Assembly (NCBI GenBank): GCA_024280975.1
Contig: JAMXLQ010000074.1
Span: forward strand, 1 to 6,922
DNA from: Methanosarcina sp.
GTDB lineage: Archaea; Halobacteriota; Methanosarcinia; Methanosarcinales; Methanosarcinaceae
Direction of reading: 5' to 3'
DNA: 6,922 nucleotides
Shown here: positions 5,190 through 6,922 of the stretch, in pieces
How the letters are laid out: the number at the start of each line of letters is the position of its first letter
How positions within the stretch are numbered: the first letter of the stretch is position 1
The notes under the pieces: generated by a model
Databases searched by the model: none
Told to the model about the DNA's origin: nothing
What the model saw: only the letters and a program-made list of their open reading frames with translations
Translations under genes and position numbers: made by a program

Positions 5190-6245
5190 GTGTCAATGAT
5201 TCGGTACATGACCCAAGATTCTGTGCAGTCCCAAAGGTCATTTAAGAATATTAGAGGAGATGGTAATATAAGAGCGTTACATATGACAATGTCCGTTGTG
5301 TCATATCGATGGATGTTACTAATTTTCCTTAGTGCAATATCAGTGATTAGTGCTATCATCTGCACTTTTGTCGGACCTTCTAACATTTGTGGAATACAAA
5401 TAATGGGAGCCTCTAAAATATCCCTTATCCTTACTCAAATAAGACTACCACGTGTTCTCACATCATTTATTGTTGGTGGGGGGTTAGCAGCAGCAGGTGC
5501 TGCAATGCAAGGATTATTCCGCAACCCATTAGCTGATCCGTATGTTATCGGCACTTCATCAGGTGGAGCTCTGGGTGCAGCAATTTCACTCGTAGTTTTC
5601 CACAGTTTCCTACTTCCCCTTGCAGCGTTCTGTGGAGCATGTAGCTCTACCATCATCGTTTATATCATATGCCGGCAGAATGGAAAAGTGGCAGTAGAAA
5701 CACTTCTTCTATCTGGTATTGCCGTATCGTTATTCTGCTCGGCTATGCTTTCGTTCCTTATGTACATGTCTGGGGACGATTTGCATCAAATCATGTTCTG
5801 GCTCATGGGCGGTCTTTGGAATGCTACATGGGATAAAGTACGCATTGGACTTTTAATCATTCCAGCTATTGGTGTACTCCTTTTTACTGTCCGTGAACTC
5901 GATATCCTCTCGCTAGGTGATGATGAAGCATCATCACTTGGCGTAAACACCGAACGTATCAAGATTGTATTGCTTGCAGTTACGTCATTTATTACCGGAA
6001 TTGCCGTCTCACTTGCAGGTTCTATCGGATTTATTGGACTTATAGTTCCTCACATGATCAGATCCATTTCTGGCTCTTCGTTCCGTTTCTTGTTCCCAAC
6101 CTCAGTCCTTGCTGGTGGAATCATCCTGATGTGGGCAGATACTCTGAGCCGGACGTTTATGAACGACATGCCAGTTGGTATTATTACGGCATTCTTTGGA
6201 GCACCATTTTTTATCTATCTTATAAGGAGGAGAATGTGGCTATAA
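5190..6245 (+). CDS. FecCD/BtuC-family ABC transporter permease
   Basis: This is the membrane subunit of an iron-siderophore, haem or cobalamin importer (type II ABC importer), acting as a homodimer with the ATPase encoded next. Family marks are RLPRVL (85-90), a Gly/Ala-rich helix ending in GAAMQGLFRNPLADP (103-117), GTSSGGALGAA (121-131), the ATPase-contacting loop LSLGDDEASSLGVN (240-253), GSIGFIGLIVPHMIR (277-291), WADTLSRT (315-322) and MPVGIITAFFGAPFF (327-341). About ten hydrophobic helices are present. The start is uncertain. The longest frame begins with GTG at 5190, and ATGs follow at 5196 and 5208; none has a clear ribosome site. The ATG at 5283 (Met32) would put the first helix near residue 10, as in most relatives, and give 320 residues. 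The gene overlaps the ATPase gene by ten bases. Substrate cannot be read; a binding protein is not visible in the window. Confidence 0.93.
   Translation: MSMIRYMTQDSVQSQRSFKNIRGDGNIRALHMTMSVVSYRWMLLIFLSAISVISAIICTFVGPSNICGIQIMGASKISLILTQIRLPRVLTSFIVGGGLAAAGAAMQGLFRNPLADPYVIGTSSGGALGAAISLVVFHSFLLPLAAFCGACSSTIIVYIICRQNGKVAVETLLLSGIAVSLFCSAMLSFLMYMSGDDLHQIMFWLMGGLWNATWDKVRIGLLIIPAIGVLLFTVRELDILSLGDDEASSLGVNTERIKIVLLAVTSFITGIAVSLAGSIGFIGLIVPHMIRSISGSSFRFLFPTSVLAGGIILMWADTLSRTFMNDMPVGIITAFFGAPFFIYLIRRRMWL
6225..6230 (+). promoter_or_regulatory. Ribosome site that sets the ATPase start
   Basis: AGGAGG ends five bases before the GTG at 6236. It lies inside the last codons of the permease gene, so translation of the two proteins is probably coupled. 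The nearby ATG at 6234 belongs to the permease frame. Confidence 0.8.
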
Positions 6246-6922
6246 CAAAATCAGTTATTAGTGTCACGGATGTTGATGTTAAGATAGACACTGCGGAGAT
6301 TCTGCATAAGGTGAGTGCGGATGCTGACCAAGGCATGTTTGTTGGTATTATTGGCCCAAATGGTTCAGGGAAGAGTACACTTATCCATTGCATGAGTCGT
6401 ACCTTGCATTCGACAACAGGTAAGATCCTTGTTTTAGGAAAGGAAATAGAGAAATATTCGCATAAAGAGCTAGCCATGTTGCTTGGCGTTGTACCTCAAG
6501 AGTCTACGCGGACGTTTGATTTTTCCGTAGATGATATTGTTATGATGGGACGCTACCCATACCAGAAACTTCTCCGTCCGCCTGAGTCTCATGATAGGGA
6601 GGCATGCCAGAAAGCAATATCATTGACTGGAATTTCACATCTTGCCGGAAGGAGTATCTCGACGCTGAGTGGCGGTGAATGGCAGCGTGTCTTGATTGCT
6701 CGGGCACTGGCACAAGAAACACCTTTACTCTTGTTGGATGAACCTATCAGTCAGCTTGACATAAATCACCAAATTGAGATCTTATCTGTTCTGCAAAGCT
6801 TGACGCACCAGGGCTCAACAGTAATCTGTGTGATCCATGATCTAAATCTTGCTTCTGAATACTGCGATGAAATTATTATGCTTAATCATGGAGCTGTGTA
6901 TGCAACTGGAGCCCCACACAAG
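6236..6922 (+). CDS. ABC transporter ATP-binding protein, FecE/BtuD type (3' end cut by window)
   Basis: This is the cytoplasmic ATPase that powers the neighbouring FecCD/BtuC permease. The 229 visible codons contain all key motifs: Walker A GPNGSGKST (40-48), the Q-loop at Gln88 (VVPQES), a MMGRYPY segment typical of the FecE/BtuD/HmuV group (103-109), signature LSGGE (144-148), Walker B LLLLDEP (164-170, catalytic Glu169), D-loop SQLD (172-175) and switch His201 in VIHDLNLA. The typical family length is about 250-270, so only the C-terminal end is missing. The GTG start at 6236 is chosen for the AGGAGG site five bases before it. It overlaps the permease stop, indicating one operon. Methanogens may use such systems for iron chelates or corrinoids; the motifs do not decide which. 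Confidence 0.95.
   Translation, partial: MAITKSVISVTDVDVKIDTAEILHKVSADADQGMFVGIIGPNGSGKSTLIHCMSRTLHSTTGKILVLGKEIEKYSHKELAMLLGVVPQESTRTFDFSVDDIVMMGRYPYQKLLRPPESHDREACQKAISLTGISHLAGRSISTLSGGEWQRVLIARALAQETPLLLLDEPISQLDINHQIEILSVLQSLTHQGSTVICVIHDLNLASEYCDEIIMLNHGAVYATGAPHK

Noticed and set aside
5072..5199. Coding-like strings before the permease (MNETISTYFMKKIQTMR; EIIPKPVMMDEDNALLLPIF) as a remnant of a substrate-binding protein
   Set aside because: They are in different frames, very short, and show no binding-protein, lipobox or signal-peptide feature.
1..6922. CRISPR arrays, tRNA or rRNA genes, complete insertion sequences and in-frame amber (pyrrolysine) extensions
   Set aside because: No regularly spaced repeats, tRNA cloverleaf, rRNA signature or transposase was seen, and none of the complete genes listed ends in TAG.

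Overview
The window looks like chromosomal DNA of a methanogenic archaeon, most likely Methanosarcina or a close relative. The support is a CbiM-type protein starting directly with Met-His-Ile-Met, archaeal TATA-like boxes (TTTATATA type), Shine-Dalgarno sites of the GGAGGTG kind, AT-rich spacers of several hundred bases, and small metal-uptake genes scattered among gene debris. This assignment is inferred from reading alone; no database search was possible.

Layout. Positions 1-662 (minus) hold most of a cobalt/nickel ECF transporter subunit (CbiM/NikM), cut by the window edge. Upstream of it on the same strand (890-1435) is an ArsR-type winged-helix regulator with a C-terminal domain resembling DUF4430, a fold family known from cobalamin-binding proteins. 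Between them lie a clear TATA box and a perfect 7-1-7 palindrome at the predicted transcription start, a plausible operator. Positions 1436-2552 are mostly AT-rich and include a small unrecognised ORF (1786-1986) with TATA box and ribosome site; its 5' end is a copy of a 51-base in-frame tandem repeat. A cation diffusion facilitator with a very His-rich N-terminus follows on the minus strand (2553-3704).

Positions 3705-5189 contain no confident full-length gene. They hold a short fragment resembling the start of a polysaccharide flippase, several inverted repeats, a small ORF with a strong ribosome site (4687-4821), and a stretch with hairpins and a duplicated pairing arm. From 5190 to the right edge is a tightly coupled plus-strand pair: a FecCD/BtuC-family permease and its ABC ATPase (cut by the edge), for iron-siderophore, haem or corrinoid uptake.

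Together the recognisable genes form a transition-metal neighbourhood: Co/Ni uptake with a probable dedicated regulator, Zn/divalent metal export, and Fe or corrinoid uptake. Methanogens need large amounts of Ni (F430, hydrogenases, CO dehydrogenase), Co (corrinoids) and Fe. The most interesting candidate is the ArsR-DUF4430-like regulator with its nearby palindrome.
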